From an uncultured Acetatifactor sp. (GTDB lineage Bacteria; Bacillota; Clostridia; Lachnospirales; Lachnospiraceae), in NCBI GenBank assembly GCA_910589035.1, contig CAJUSI010000012.1, positions 1 through 34,240 of the forward strand: DNA of 34,240 nucleotides, given 5' to 3'. Position 1 is the stretch's first letter; each line of letters opens with the position of its first letter. A program made the translations under genes and the position numbers. Under the pieces are notes generated by a model that did not search any database, was not told where the DNA came from, and saw only the letters and a list, made by a program, of their open reading frames with translations. Below are positions 1 through 7,487 of the stretch, one piece after another.

Positions 1-14
1 ATCATCGGCTTCAT

Positions 15-96
15 GGATGGATTCCCGAGTGGCCAAAGGGGACAGACTGTAAATCTGCTGCAAATTGCTTCGGTGGTTCGAATCCACCTCCATCCA
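15..96 (+). tRNA. tRNA-Tyr (GTA)
   Basis: The acceptor stem pairs GGATGGA (15-21) with TCCATCC (89-95), with discriminator A96. The anticodon loop reads CTGTAAA, so the anticodon is GTA (Tyr). The long variable arm is as expected for a class II tRNA. The T arm GGTGGTTCGAATCCACC is intact. No 3' CCA is encoded, so it must be added after transcription. It is the first of three closely spaced tRNAs and may belong to a longer tRNA cluster starting left of the window. Confidence 0.97.
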
Positions 97-123
97 TTTG
101 ACAATATCATAATAATTGAATAA

Positions 124-197
124 CGCGGGGTGGAGCAGTCTGGAAGCTCGTCGGGCTCATAACCCGAAGGTCACAGGTTCAAATCCTGTCCCCGCTA
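124..197 (+). tRNA. initiator tRNA-Met (CAT)
   Basis: The anticodon loop is CTCATAA. The anticodon stem TCGGG/CCCGA contains the three consecutive G-C pairs that mark bacterial initiator tRNAs. The first acceptor position, C124 against T196, is unpaired, another initiator trait; GCGGGG (125-130) pairs with CCCCGC (190-195). CCA is not encoded. This is fMet rather than elongator Met. Confidence 0.95.
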
Positions 198-199
198 CT

Positions 200-223
200 A
201 AATCTTTACTTCGGTAAAGATTT
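200..223 (+). other. perfect hairpin with UUCG tetraloop between two tRNAs
   Basis: AAATCTTTAC (200-209) and GTAAAGATTT (214-223) form a perfect 10-bp stem closed by a C-G pair around the loop TTCG, an exceptionally stable tetraloop in RNA. It lies three bases before tRNA-Phe. The short run of T at its end makes it terminator-like, but it would split the tRNA cluster, so it may be a processing signal or a weak terminator. Confidence 0.6.
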
Positions 224-226
224 TAT

Positions 227-299
<73 letters not shown>

Positions 300-461
300 T
301 TTTCTTGTTGTTAAAAATCACGGTGTCAGTCAGCATATGGGTTAGTGAGCCGCTTTTCTCATTTGCAGTCAGCATATCCTAAGGCGCTACAAAGCAGGAA
401 ATTGTGCCACTTAACACACTTATTGACTAACACCAAAATCATTTTTGACGAGGGATATGTG

Positions 462-1988
462 TTGAAAAAGATTTTGTGTGAAAAAAATTTTTATTGGATC
501 TTTAATATACTTGCCACATTGATGTTTGGAGTACTCTTTTATCATTGCCTGGGAAAGACAGGGGAAAATGATTATGTGTATGAATTTATACATGTAAATA
601 ATGATTCGGTGGTCTTAAATGGGCTTTTGCTTTTTCTTTCTATTGTTGTTCTGTATTTTATTGGGAAGATAAGTTCCCGAATTACAACAGAACGTCGTAG
701 AAATATTATTTTATTTACAGCCTGTCTTTTGGCGGCTGTTTTTAGCTTTTATTGGGTGGTTGCCAGTAATACAAAGCCTGTTGCAGACCAGATGATGATT
801 TGCCAGTATGCAAATGCATTTAACATGGACGATTTTCATGGATTTGACAAAGGCCAGTATCTGGCAAGATATTCACAGCAGCTTGGGATGGTAACTTTGT
901 TAAGGTTGATTTTTGCAATTTTTGGGGAGTCCAATTATCGTGCTTTTCAGTATTTATGTGCTGCAATGGTACCTTTGCTGGTGCTCTCGGGCTGTATGAT
1001 TGTCAGAATTCTGACAGAGGATAACATTAAGGCAGAAATATATTATTTCATTTTTATTCTGACCTGTTTCCCCATGTATGCATATACAACTTTCGTATAC
1101 GGGGATTTGATTTCTACTATTTTAGGTGTTTTCAGTATATGGATGTATTTATCCTGTATGAAACATTTTTCCTGGCTGCGCCTTGGCCTTTTTGCGGTTT
1201 CTATAGGAATGGGAGTAGCATTGAGGAAGAATTTGCTGATCCTTGTAGTTGCAATAGGGATTGTGACATTGATAAAGCTTATCTTTGCCCGGTCTATTAA
1301 GAGCTTAATAATATTGGCCGCATTGGTTGTTGGTGTGGCAGGGATACATACTCTTTTATGGGAAAGTTATCGGAATGTCAATTCTGGGGAAGGAAGAGAA
1401 ATTCCGGCATCCCTTTATATAGTAATGGGATTGAATGACGACTATGGACGGGCAGGATGGCATAATGCTTATGAATATGCTGTTTTTAATGAAGTTGGAG
1501 ATGATGTAAAAAAAGCAAATGAAAAAGCATTTGAAGATTTGAAGATGTATTTGGAAATTTATAAAAATGATCCGGATTATATGATAGACTTTTTCGTGAG
1601 AAAAATGGTAAATCAATGGATATCCCCCATGTATCAAAGTATTGCTATGAATAACGAGGCAGCAGGAGGACAATTACAGCCTGTTAAAAATATTTTTGCG
1701 GGGGGGAAGTTGGCAAAGATAATAGAGGTGCAGATGAAAGCATTCCAGCTTCTATTGTATGGCAGTATATTTTTCCTTTTGATAATACGGAGGAGAGATT
1801 ATAACTCTATAGAGAGCTATGTATTGTTGATAGCAGTTTTTGGCGGTTTTCTGTTCTCATTGATGTGGGAGGCAAAGACAAGATATGTTATGCCATATCT
1901 TTTTATGCAGATACCATATATGGCTATAGGAGTGAATGAATTTACAGATTTCTGGAATAGAATACACAAAAGAGAAGATAACCTTTGA
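462..1988 (+). CDS. polytopic membrane glycosyltransferase, GT39/PMT-like
   Basis: About 508 residues with roughly ten or more hydrophobic segments. The loop after the second or third segment carries acidic residues (motif NMDDFHGFDKGQY), the arrangement seen in lipid-linked-sugar glycosyltransferases of the GT-C fold, where a D-containing outer loop is catalytic. It probably moves a sugar from a polyprenyl-phosphate carrier to an envelope glycan or protein; the substrate cannot be read. The frame is open upstream to a GTG at 345, but the only good ribosome site is GAGGG (450-454), which favours TTG 462 (or GTG 459). The gene is AT-rich compared with the genes from 2190 on and sits directly beside a tRNA cluster, so horizontal acquisition is possible. 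A terminator follows. Confidence 0.7.
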   Translation: MKKILCEKNFYWIFNILATLMFGVLFYHCLGKTGENDYVYEFIHVNNDSVVLNGLLLFLSIVVLYFIGKISSRITTERRRNIILFTACLLAAVFSFYWVVASNTKPVADQMMICQYANAFNMDDFHGFDKGQYLARYSQQLGMVTLLRLIFAIFGESNYRAFQYLCAAMVPLLVLSGCMIVRILTEDNIKAEIYYFIFILTCFPMYAYTTFVYGDLISTILGVFSIWMYLSCMKHFSWLRLGLFAVSIGMGVALRKNLLILVVAIGIVTLIKLIFARSIKSLIILAALVVGVAGIHTLLWESYRNVNSGEGREIPASLYIVMGLNDDYGRAGWHNAYEYAVFNEVGDDVKKANEKAFEDLKMYLEIYKNDPDYMIDFFVRKMVNQWISPMYQSIAMNNEAAGGQLQPVKNIFAGGKLAKIIEVQMKAFQLLLYGSIFFLLIIRRRDYNSIESYVLLIAVFGGFLFSLMWEAKTRYVMPYLFMQIPYMAIGVNEFTDFWNRIHKREDNL

Positions 1989-2055
1989 AAAAATGTATGT
2001 TGAGGAGTTTTACAGAATAACATGTATGCACCCGAAAGGCCTAAGTGCTCTACGA

Positions 2056-2094
2056 GACTGCCACAAAATGGAATGTGACAGTCTTTTTTTTTTT
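2056..2094 (+). terminator. rho-independent terminator
   Basis: GACTGCCAC (2056-2064) pairs with GTGACAGTC (2075-2083) with one C-A mismatch, and is followed by an eleven-T run. It closes the membrane glycosyltransferase gene and separates it from the HD-domain gene. Confidence 0.9.
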
Positions 2095-2189
2095 GCTTTG
2101 GTATGTTATAATTGGGTTGCGGATAGACAGGATTCGTTATATTATTGTATTAATATGATAAAAGCATTCAAAAAGGAAGATGCAGCAAT

Positions 2190-2819
2190 ATGAGACGACG
2201 AGGTTGGCGGACCAGGAAACCCGAAGGCACGGAAAGGACGGCAGAAGCGATCCTGAGACAGCGCACCGACAGGCAGGCGAGAAGATGGCAGAGAAAGCTG
2301 GAGCGCTTTCGGCAGGTACAGAGACAGATAGAAGCGGAGGCCCCCGACATTCTGAAATCAAGGAATTTCAATCGGATGAAAGAATATATTCAGCATGGCA
2401 ATGTGACGGTGAACGCCCATGTGCTGAATGTGGCCAGGTACAGTATCGCAATCAGCGAGAGTCTGCACATATCCTGCAGCAGAAGGGAGCTGATTCGGGG
2501 GGCGTTGCTGCACGATTATTTTCTTTACGACTGGCATATACCTGACAAGGAGCATCCCCATAAGCTGCACGGATTTTATCATCCTGGGGTGGCACTGCAG
2601 AATGCTGTAAGGGAATATAAACTGACGGAGCGGGAAAAAAATATTATCAGGAGGCACATGTGGCCTTTGACGGTGGTTCCGCCGGTCTGTAGGGAGGCAT
2701 GGATTGTTACCACGGCGGACAAATGGTGCTCCCTGATGGAGACACTGCATATGCATAAAGGGCATGGGGCGGTTATTCCAAAGCTGAGGGACAATCACAT
2801 TGAAACATTTAACGGATGA
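2190..2819 (+). CDS. HD-domain metal-dependent phosphohydrolase
   Basis: A 209-residue protein. After a very basic, Arg-rich N-terminal helix (about residues 1-55) comes an HD domain with the expected metal ligands: H77, the H108-D109 pair in LLHDY, H131, H156 and D177 in TADKW. HD proteins hydrolyse phosphate esters of nucleotides or related compounds; the substrate here is unknown. The start is ATG 2190 behind GGAAG. Its last 20 bases overlap the next gene, so translation of the two is probably coupled. The basic N-terminus is longer than the HD core needs and might bind nucleic acid (inference). Confidence 0.8.
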   Translation: MRRRGWRTRKPEGTERTAEAILRQRTDRQARRWQRKLERFRQVQRQIEAEAPDILKSRNFNRMKEYIQHGNVTVNAHVLNVARYSIAISESLHISCSRRELIRGALLHDYFLYDWHIPDKEHPHKLHGFYHPGVALQNAVREYKLTEREKNIIRRHMWPLTVVPPVCREAWIVTTADKWCSLMETLHMHKGHGAVIPKLRDNHIETFNG

Positions 2820-4389
2820 ATTGTTAAGATATGCCGGAGAAGGCGTCTATCCCTATCACATGCCGGGGCATAAGCGCCGAAGCTGCGGAACGCTCTCCGA
2901 AGATTTTTACAGGATGGATATCACGGAGATCGACGGATTTGATAATCTCCATCAGCCGGAGGGGATGATCGCAGAGCTGCAAAGAGCGGCAGCCAGACTA
3001 TACGGTGCGGAGGAGAGTTTCTATCTCATCAACGGCAGCACCTGCGGAATACTGAGCGCCGTCAGCGCGGCGCTTTCTGAAGGCGGGCATATTCTTATGG
3101 CACGGAACTGCCATAAATCTGCCTACCACGGAGTCTATCTGAGAAACTTGAAGGTGACCTATCTGTACCCGCCCTGTCTGGACGAATATGATATTTTTGA
3201 TGCCGTCACTCCGCAGCAGATAGAAGATGCGCTGGAGGCGGAACCGGATATCCGGGCTGTGCTGATTGTATCTCCCACCTATGAGGGCAGGATCGCCGAT
3301 ATCCGTAGAATTGCAGATATTGTGCACAGAAGGGAGATTCCGCTGATTGTGGATGAGGCTCACGGAGCTCATTTGGGGCTTGCGGATATGCTGCCGGAAA
3401 ACAGCTGTCAGGCGGGCGCGGATCTGGTAATTCACAGTGTGCATAAGACCCTTCCCGCTCCCACACAGACGGCACTCCTTCATATAAACGGGACCCTGGT
3501 GGATCGGGGGCTTCTGAGGCGTTTCCTGCGAATCTACCAGTCCAGCAGTCCTTCTTATCCGCTGATGGCAGGGATTGACAACGCGCTTCGGTATATTGAG
3601 GAATCCGGCGGAGAAGCCTTCAGAGAATTTCGGGTGCGTTTCAGGGAGATGACGGGGATTCTTGCCGGCTGCCGCAGACTGAAATTTCTGTCTGGAGAGC
3701 CGGAAAGGCAGGATGTGGGAAAGCTCTTGATATCAGTAAAGGAAACCGGCCTCACGGGGAAAGCGCTTTATGATATTCTGTTAAAAAAATACCGTCTGCA
3801 GCCTGAGATGGCCTCAGAGAGCTTTGTACTGGCCATGTTTACAGTGAATGACGGGTGGGAGGCTTACGAGCGTATGGTCAGGGCACTGCTGGAGATCGAC
3901 GCCGGCCTGGAGGGGAAAAAAGAGAAAATTTTTCCTGCTGGAGAAGAAGCCGAGATGTGGGCTGCGTCTCCGAAAAAGGACGGGACGGGCGGGACTTCCG
4001 GTGCCGCGAAAGGCTGCGGGAAAGCTGCAGGAAGGAACTCGGAAGCGGGATTGCAGAGCAGGTTTGCCGGTATCCTCGAAGGCAACAGAAAGACAGCAGA
4101 AGAAAGTCCGGAAGCGGAACCGGTGAGCAGGATTCCTTTGAGCAGAGCCTGGGATATGCCGTCGGAGATTGCAGCCCTGGAAGAAAGTGCGGGAAGATAT
4201 GCGGGGGAATTCGTGAATTTATATCCGCCCGGCGTACCGCTCCTGGTGCCGGGAGAGCGCATTACAGAGAAACTGTGCCGGGATATCATAAGGAATGTGG
4301 AGGCAGGCCTTTCGGTACAGGGTGTCAGAGTGGATAAAAGCGGAGAGGCGCCGGGGATAAAAATATGCATGAGGGTTTTAAGGTTGTAG
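2800..4389 (+). CDS. PLP-dependent Orn/Lys/Arg decarboxylase family protein
   Basis: A 529-residue fold-type I PLP enzyme. Diagnostic motifs: YHMPGHK (19-25), DITEIDGFDNLH (40-51), NGSTCG (78-83), DEAHGAH (185-191) and the Schiff-base lysine K216 in HSVHKT. This family decarboxylates arginine, lysine or ornithine to polyamine precursors; the exact substrate cannot be told from the sequence. The C-terminal domain ends with the family's NLYPPGVPLLVPGE motif (473-486). Residues about 370-442 form a low-complexity, Lys/Glu/Gly/Ala-rich linker that looks inserted between core and C-terminal domain. The start is TTG 2800 with GAGGG at 2786-2790; there is no ATG that keeps the conserved N-terminus. 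The gene overlaps the HD-domain gene by 20 bases. Confidence 0.88.
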   Translation: MKHLTDELLRYAGEGVYPYHMPGHKRRSCGTLSEDFYRMDITEIDGFDNLHQPEGMIAELQRAAARLYGAEESFYLINGSTCGILSAVSAALSEGGHILMARNCHKSAYHGVYLRNLKVTYLYPPCLDEYDIFDAVTPQQIEDALEAEPDIRAVLIVSPTYEGRIADIRRIADIVHRREIPLIVDEAHGAHLGLADMLPENSCQAGADLVIHSVHKTLPAPTQTALLHINGTLVDRGLLRRFLRIYQSSSPSYPLMAGIDNALRYIEESGGEAFREFRVRFREMTGILAGCRRLKFLSGEPERQDVGKLLISVKETGLTGKALYDILLKKYRLQPEMASESFVLAMFTVNDGWEAYERMVRALLEIDAGLEGKKEKIFPAGEEAEMWAASPKKDGTGGTSGAAKGCGKAAGRNSEAGLQSRFAGILEGNRKTAEESPEAEPVSRIPLSRAWDMPSEIAALEESAGRYAGEFVNLYPPGVPLLVPGERITEKLCRDIIRNVEAGLSVQGVRVDKSGEAPGIKICMRVLRL

Positions 4390-4398
4390 TTGGCTTGT

Positions 4399-4431
4399 TT
4401 ATTATCCAGGAGTTGACTATATGGATAATAA
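4399..4431. repeat. perfect inverted repeat before pyk
   Basis: TTATTATCCA (4399-4408) and TGGATAATAA (4422-4431) are perfect 10-base inverted copies with a 13-base loop. The loop and right arm hold the Shine-Dalgarno AGGAG (4408-4412) and start codon of a 23-codon ORF, so a hairpin here would hide that start. It could also be an operator; the following T content is too poor for a strong terminator. Confidence 0.6.
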
Positions 4432-4492
4432 TTGGCTGATTTTCTCCATAAATGACGGTAAAGTAACGGAATATTGCCTGGATGTAACTTAA
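4421..4492 (+). CDS. 23-residue small ORF (possible leader peptide)
   Basis: ATG 4421 to TAA 4490-4492, 23 codons, beginning MDNNWLIFSI and ending CLDVT. It has a canonical AGGAG (4408-4412) eight bases upstream, better than many annotated genes here. It ends 28 bases before pyruvate kinase. The product is not recognised and has no run of one amino acid that would mark a classic attenuator leader. The start lies in the right arm of a perfect inverted repeat. It may be a real small protein, a leader peptide or chance. Confidence 0.4.
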   Translation: MDNNWLIFSINDGKVTEYCLDVT

Positions 4493-4520
4493 AAAATATA
4501 TAAGGAAAGCGGGAGGAAAT

Positions 4521-5936
4521 ATGAGAAAAACCAAAATAATCTGTACAATCGGACCATCAAGCGATACCGTGGAACGGCTGAGCCAGTTGATGAAGGCTGG
4601 AATGAATGTGGCCAGGTTTAACTTTTCCCATGGAACCCATGAGGAGCAGAAACTCAAGTTTGAGAGAGTGAAGCAGGCCAGGGAGGAATTGGGACTTCCC
4701 GTAGCCACCATGCTGGATACCAAGGGACCGGAGATCCGCCTGCGGGACTTTGAGGGGGGAAAAGTGGAGCTGGTCTCCGGACAGCAGTTCATACTTACCA
4801 CGGAGGAAATTCTGGGTACTGCACAGAGGGCGGCCATTTCCTATAAGAATCTGAAAAACGATATTGAAAAGGGAACCACCATCCTGATTGACGACGGGCT
4901 GATCGAGATGACAGTGGAGGAGATCCGGGGGGAGGAGATAATCTGCCATGTGGTAAACGGGGGCTTTGTCTCAAACCACAAGGGCGTCAATGTGCCCGGG
5001 GCCGTTCTCTCCATGCCCTATATCAGCGAGACGGACAGGGAGGATATTCTCTTCGGAATCGAGATGGGGTATGATATCCTTGCGGCTTCTTTTGTCAGAT
5101 GCAGGGAGGATGTTCTGGAGGTTCGGGAGATTCTGAAGGAGCATGGAAGTGAGATGAAGATCATTTCCAAAATAGAGAATATGCAGGGAATTCAGAATCT
5201 GGAGGAGATTCTGGAGGTATCCGACGGTATTATGGTTGCCAGGGGAGATATGGGTGTGGAAATTCCCATGGAGAGGGTGCCCGTACTCCAGAAGAGGATG
5301 ATTAAGCTGGCAAACGAGCAGGGAAAGCATGTCATCACGGCCACACAGATGCTGGAGTCCATGATTAAGAATCCCAGACCAACCAGGGCGGAGACCACGG
5401 ACATTGCCAACGCCATATATGACGGTACCACCGCTATTATGCTGTCGGGGGAGAGCGCTGCTGGAAAATATCCGGTGGAGGCTGTGGAAACTATGGCGAA
5501 AATCGCCGAAACTGCCGAAAAAGATATTGATTACGGCTGCAGGATGAGAGGGATGGGAAATGAGGAGAGGACGGATATTACCACGGCCATTGCCCATGCC
5601 ACCTGTACCGCTGCCATGAATTTAAAAGCTGCTGCCATTATTACCGTTACGTTATCCGGTTTTACCGCAGAGGCAATTGCCAGATTCAAGCCGGAAAGTC
5701 CCATTATCGGCTGTACTGTCAGGGAGAAGGTATGCAGGGAGCTGAATCTGCTCTGGGGAGTGAGCCCCCTTCTAATCCGGCAGGAGGATACTGCGGAGAG
5801 ACTGTTTGCCGCCGCCGTATCAGAGGCGAAAAAGGCCGGATATGTAAAAGCCGGTGACGTGGTGGTGATCACGGCAGGGGTACCTCTCGGGATTGCCGGC
5901 ACCACAAATATGATCCATGTGGTCGAGGTTGCATGA
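4521..5936 (+). CDS. pyk: pyruvate kinase
   Basis: A 471-residue protein making pyruvate and ATP from phosphoenolpyruvate and ADP in the last step of glycolysis. The N-terminus has KIICTIGPSS and the substrate-binding NFSHG. DTKGPEIR lies near residue 66, the K+/Mg-binding ISKIEN follows, then the signature VARGDMGVEIP, TATQMLESM and the LSGESAAGKYP motif. The length matches the short pyruvate kinases; the extra C-terminal PEP-utilising domain of Bacillus enzymes is absent. The start has GGGAGG at 4510-4515. The next gene starts three bases after the stop, so they are very probably cotranscribed. Confidence 0.97.
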   Translation: MRKTKIICTIGPSSDTVERLSQLMKAGMNVARFNFSHGTHEEQKLKFERVKQAREELGLPVATMLDTKGPEIRLRDFEGGKVELVSGQQFILTTEEILGTAQRAAISYKNLKNDIEKGTTILIDDGLIEMTVEEIRGEEIICHVVNGGFVSNHKGVNVPGAVLSMPYISETDREDILFGIEMGYDILAASFVRCREDVLEVREILKEHGSEMKIISKIENMQGIQNLEEILEVSDGIMVARGDMGVEIPMERVPVLQKRMIKLANEQGKHVITATQMLESMIKNPRPTRAETTDIANAIYDGTTAIMLSGESAAGKYPVEAVETMAKIAETAEKDIDYGCRMRGMGNEERTDITTAIAHATCTAAMNLKAAAIITVTLSGFTAEAIARFKPESPIIGCTVREKVCRELNLLWGVSPLLIRQEDTAERLFAAAVSEAKKAGYVKAGDVVVITAGVPLGIAGTTNMIHVVEVA

Positions 5937-5939
5937 CGC

Positions 5940-6542
5940 ATGGGAAGGATTGCATATCTTATGGGAAAAAGCTCCGCCGGAAAGGATACCATCTATAAAA
6001 GGCTGCTGGAGGACGGCGGGCTTGGACTGAAAAAGATTATCCCATATACCACCAGGCCCATCCGGGACGGAGAGCGCAACGGTGTGGAATACTTTTTTAC
6101 CGACGAGGACACCTTTCAGAGTCTGAAGGAGCAGGGGAAGATCATTGAGGACAGGGAGTACCATACCGTCCAGGGATTATGGCGTTATTTTACCGTGAAC
6201 GACAGTCAGCTCTGGGCGGAGGAGGGCTGTCTTATGATAGGGACGCTGGAGGCATACGGAAGGCTGCGCACCGTCCTTGGAGAGAGGAGAATGCTCCCGA
6301 TTCTGGTGGAAGTGGACGACGGCGCCCGGCTGAGAAGGGCGCTGGACAGGGAGCGCTCCAGCAGGGAACCTCAGTACAGAGAAATGTGCCGCCGCTTTCT
6401 GGCGGACAGCGAGGACTATTCGGAGGAACGAATCCGGGAAGCGGGGATTGAGAGACGCTTTGTGAATAATGATCTGGAGGAATGCGTAAAGGAGATCCGC
6501 GGATATATAGAGGCGGAGCAGGCGCCTGATTTACCCGGATAA
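5940..6542 (+). CDS. guanylate kinase-like nucleotide kinase
   Basis: A 200-residue protein with P-loop GKSSAGKDT (9-17) and the guanylate-kinase motif TTRPIRDGERNGVEYFF (about 38-54), including the Arg and Tyr that bind GMP. The family phosphorylates GMP to GDP. The P-loop has SSAGKD where canonical Gmk has PSGAGKS/T, and the C-terminal half is divergent, so this may be a paralogue. Clostridial genomes often carry such a copy beside yaaR. The start is three bases after pyk. The stop codon TAA (6540-6542) merges with the first partial unit of a tandem repeat array. Confidence 0.82.
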   Translation: MGRIAYLMGKSSAGKDTIYKRLLEDGGLGLKKIIPYTTRPIRDGERNGVEYFFTDEDTFQSLKEQGKIIEDREYHTVQGLWRYFTVNDSQLWAEEGCLMIGTLEAYGRLRTVLGERRMLPILVEVDDGARLRRALDRERSSREPQYREMCRRFLADSEDYSEERIREAGIERRFVNNDLEECVKEIRGYIEAEQAPDLPG

Positions 6543-6745
6543 GCCGGAACCGGCATTCTGACGGAATGTGCAGGATTACGATGCTAAGCGCCGGAGCCAG
6601 GCAACCCGGAATGTGCAGGAGTGCGATGTTAAGCGTCTGACCGAGACAGGTCGGAATGTGCAGGATTACGATGCTAAGCGCCGGAACCGGCAGCCCGGAA
6701 TGCCAGGGGTTCGCTGCTAAGCGCCTGTGGAGGAACCGGATCCTG
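6540..6745 (+). repeat. 45-bp tandem repeat array in the gmk-like/yaaR gap
   Basis: Units begin CGGAATGTGCAGGA at 6562, 6607 and 6652, and as a diverged copy at 6696, so the period is 45, 45 and 44 bases. Each unit has a 29-base core ending GCTAAGCG and a more variable 16-base tail of the type CCGGAACCGGCAGCC. A partial unit (TAAGCCGGAACCGG) starts in the stop codon of the upstream gene, and a tail piece (GGAACCGGATCC) ends near 6742. The core has TAA in one frame, so the array is not coding in that frame. The unit is unlike those of the other arrays in the window. Confidence 0.9.
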
Positions 6746-6816
6746 CAAAACGGCCATGGAATTCGGGAAGCAGACAGGGCCGGGATTACAGGCGCTGGGT
6801 GGAAAGGAGCAGAGCT

Positions 6817-7257
6817 ATGGATATCAAGGTGTCACAGGTAAGTCAGAATGTTCCGGTGGAACCTGTACAGAATACACAGCCTTCGGACGGCAGTTTTAAA
6901 TTCATGCTCGCCAGCCATGTGGAGGAAGCGGAGCTGCAGGCAAGGCTGCAGACGCTTATGGAAGAGATTACCATGCAGGGGGAGCGCCTTTCAAAACGAC
7001 GGAACGTGAAGGATATGCGGCATTACCGGGGGCTGGTAAAGGAATTTATGAATGAGGTAGTGACACATTCTCATTCCTTTTCCAGGGAAAATTTCCTGGA
7101 CAGAAAAGGGCGCCACAGGGTATACGGAATTATCCGCCTTATCGATGAGAATCTGGATCAGCTGGCTCAGGAACTTATGAAGGACGAGAAGGATAATCTG
7201 GCTATTTTGAATAAAATCGGAGAGATTCGAGGATTGCTGCTGGATATATTCACATAG
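6817..7257 (+). CDS. yaaR: YaaR family protein (DUF327)
   Basis: A 146-residue, mostly helical, charged protein of the YaaR/DUF327 family, whose biochemical role is not settled. The assignment rests on size, the C-terminal pattern VYGIIRLIDENLDQLAQELM and position directly before holB, as in Bacillus subtilis. The start is ATG 6817 with AAAGGAG at 6803-6809; the open frame reaches back to 6727, but that part lies in repeat-derived sequence and lacks a ribosome site. Confidence 0.82.
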   Translation: MDIKVSQVSQNVPVEPVQNTQPSDGSFKFMLASHVEEAELQARLQTLMEEITMQGERLSKRRNVKDMRHYRGLVKEFMNEVVTHSHSFSRENFLDRKGRHRVYGIIRLIDENLDQLAQELMKDEKDNLAILNKIGEIRGLLLDIFT

Positions 7258-7286
7258 AGAAGAAACGGATATGCAGCGCAGCCGAT

Positions 7287-7350
7287 GGAATAGAAAATGG
7301 TCCGTTTAGTGCGGGCAGGGAATAGAAAAATGCTTTAAACAGTGCAGGTA
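7287..7350 (+). repeat. two-copy 32-bp tandem repeat in the yaaR/holB gap
   Basis: GGAATAGAAAATGG at 7287 and GGAATAGAAAAATG at 7319 start two related 32-base units that end GTGCGGGCA and GTGCAGGTA. The rest of the 230-base gap (7258-7487) shows no gene, terminator or clear promoter. Confidence 0.6.
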
Positions 7351-7487
7351 TACGTAAGCGGAAACGGTTCGGACGGCGCAGGCGTTAGGAATGATCGAAT
7401 GCATGCGGATGTATGGAATTCGGATCGCTTCAAAGGGCGGTAGGTTGCAGTCCCAAGGGGATGAAAGTACGGAAAGAGGGAAGAATT

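Noticed and set aside
2180..2545. Alternative frame overlapping the HD-domain gene
   Set aside because: Shadow frame without conserved motifs; the HD residues are all in the frame starting at 2190.
4399..4440. Rho-independent terminator before pyk
   Set aside because: The stem is AT-rich and is followed by TTGGCTGATTTT rather than a proper T run; it also contains the start of a small ORF.
6540..6745. CRISPR array
   Set aside because: The 45-bp units are contiguous, with spacer parts that are themselves related; there are no unique spacers, and no cas genes are seen.
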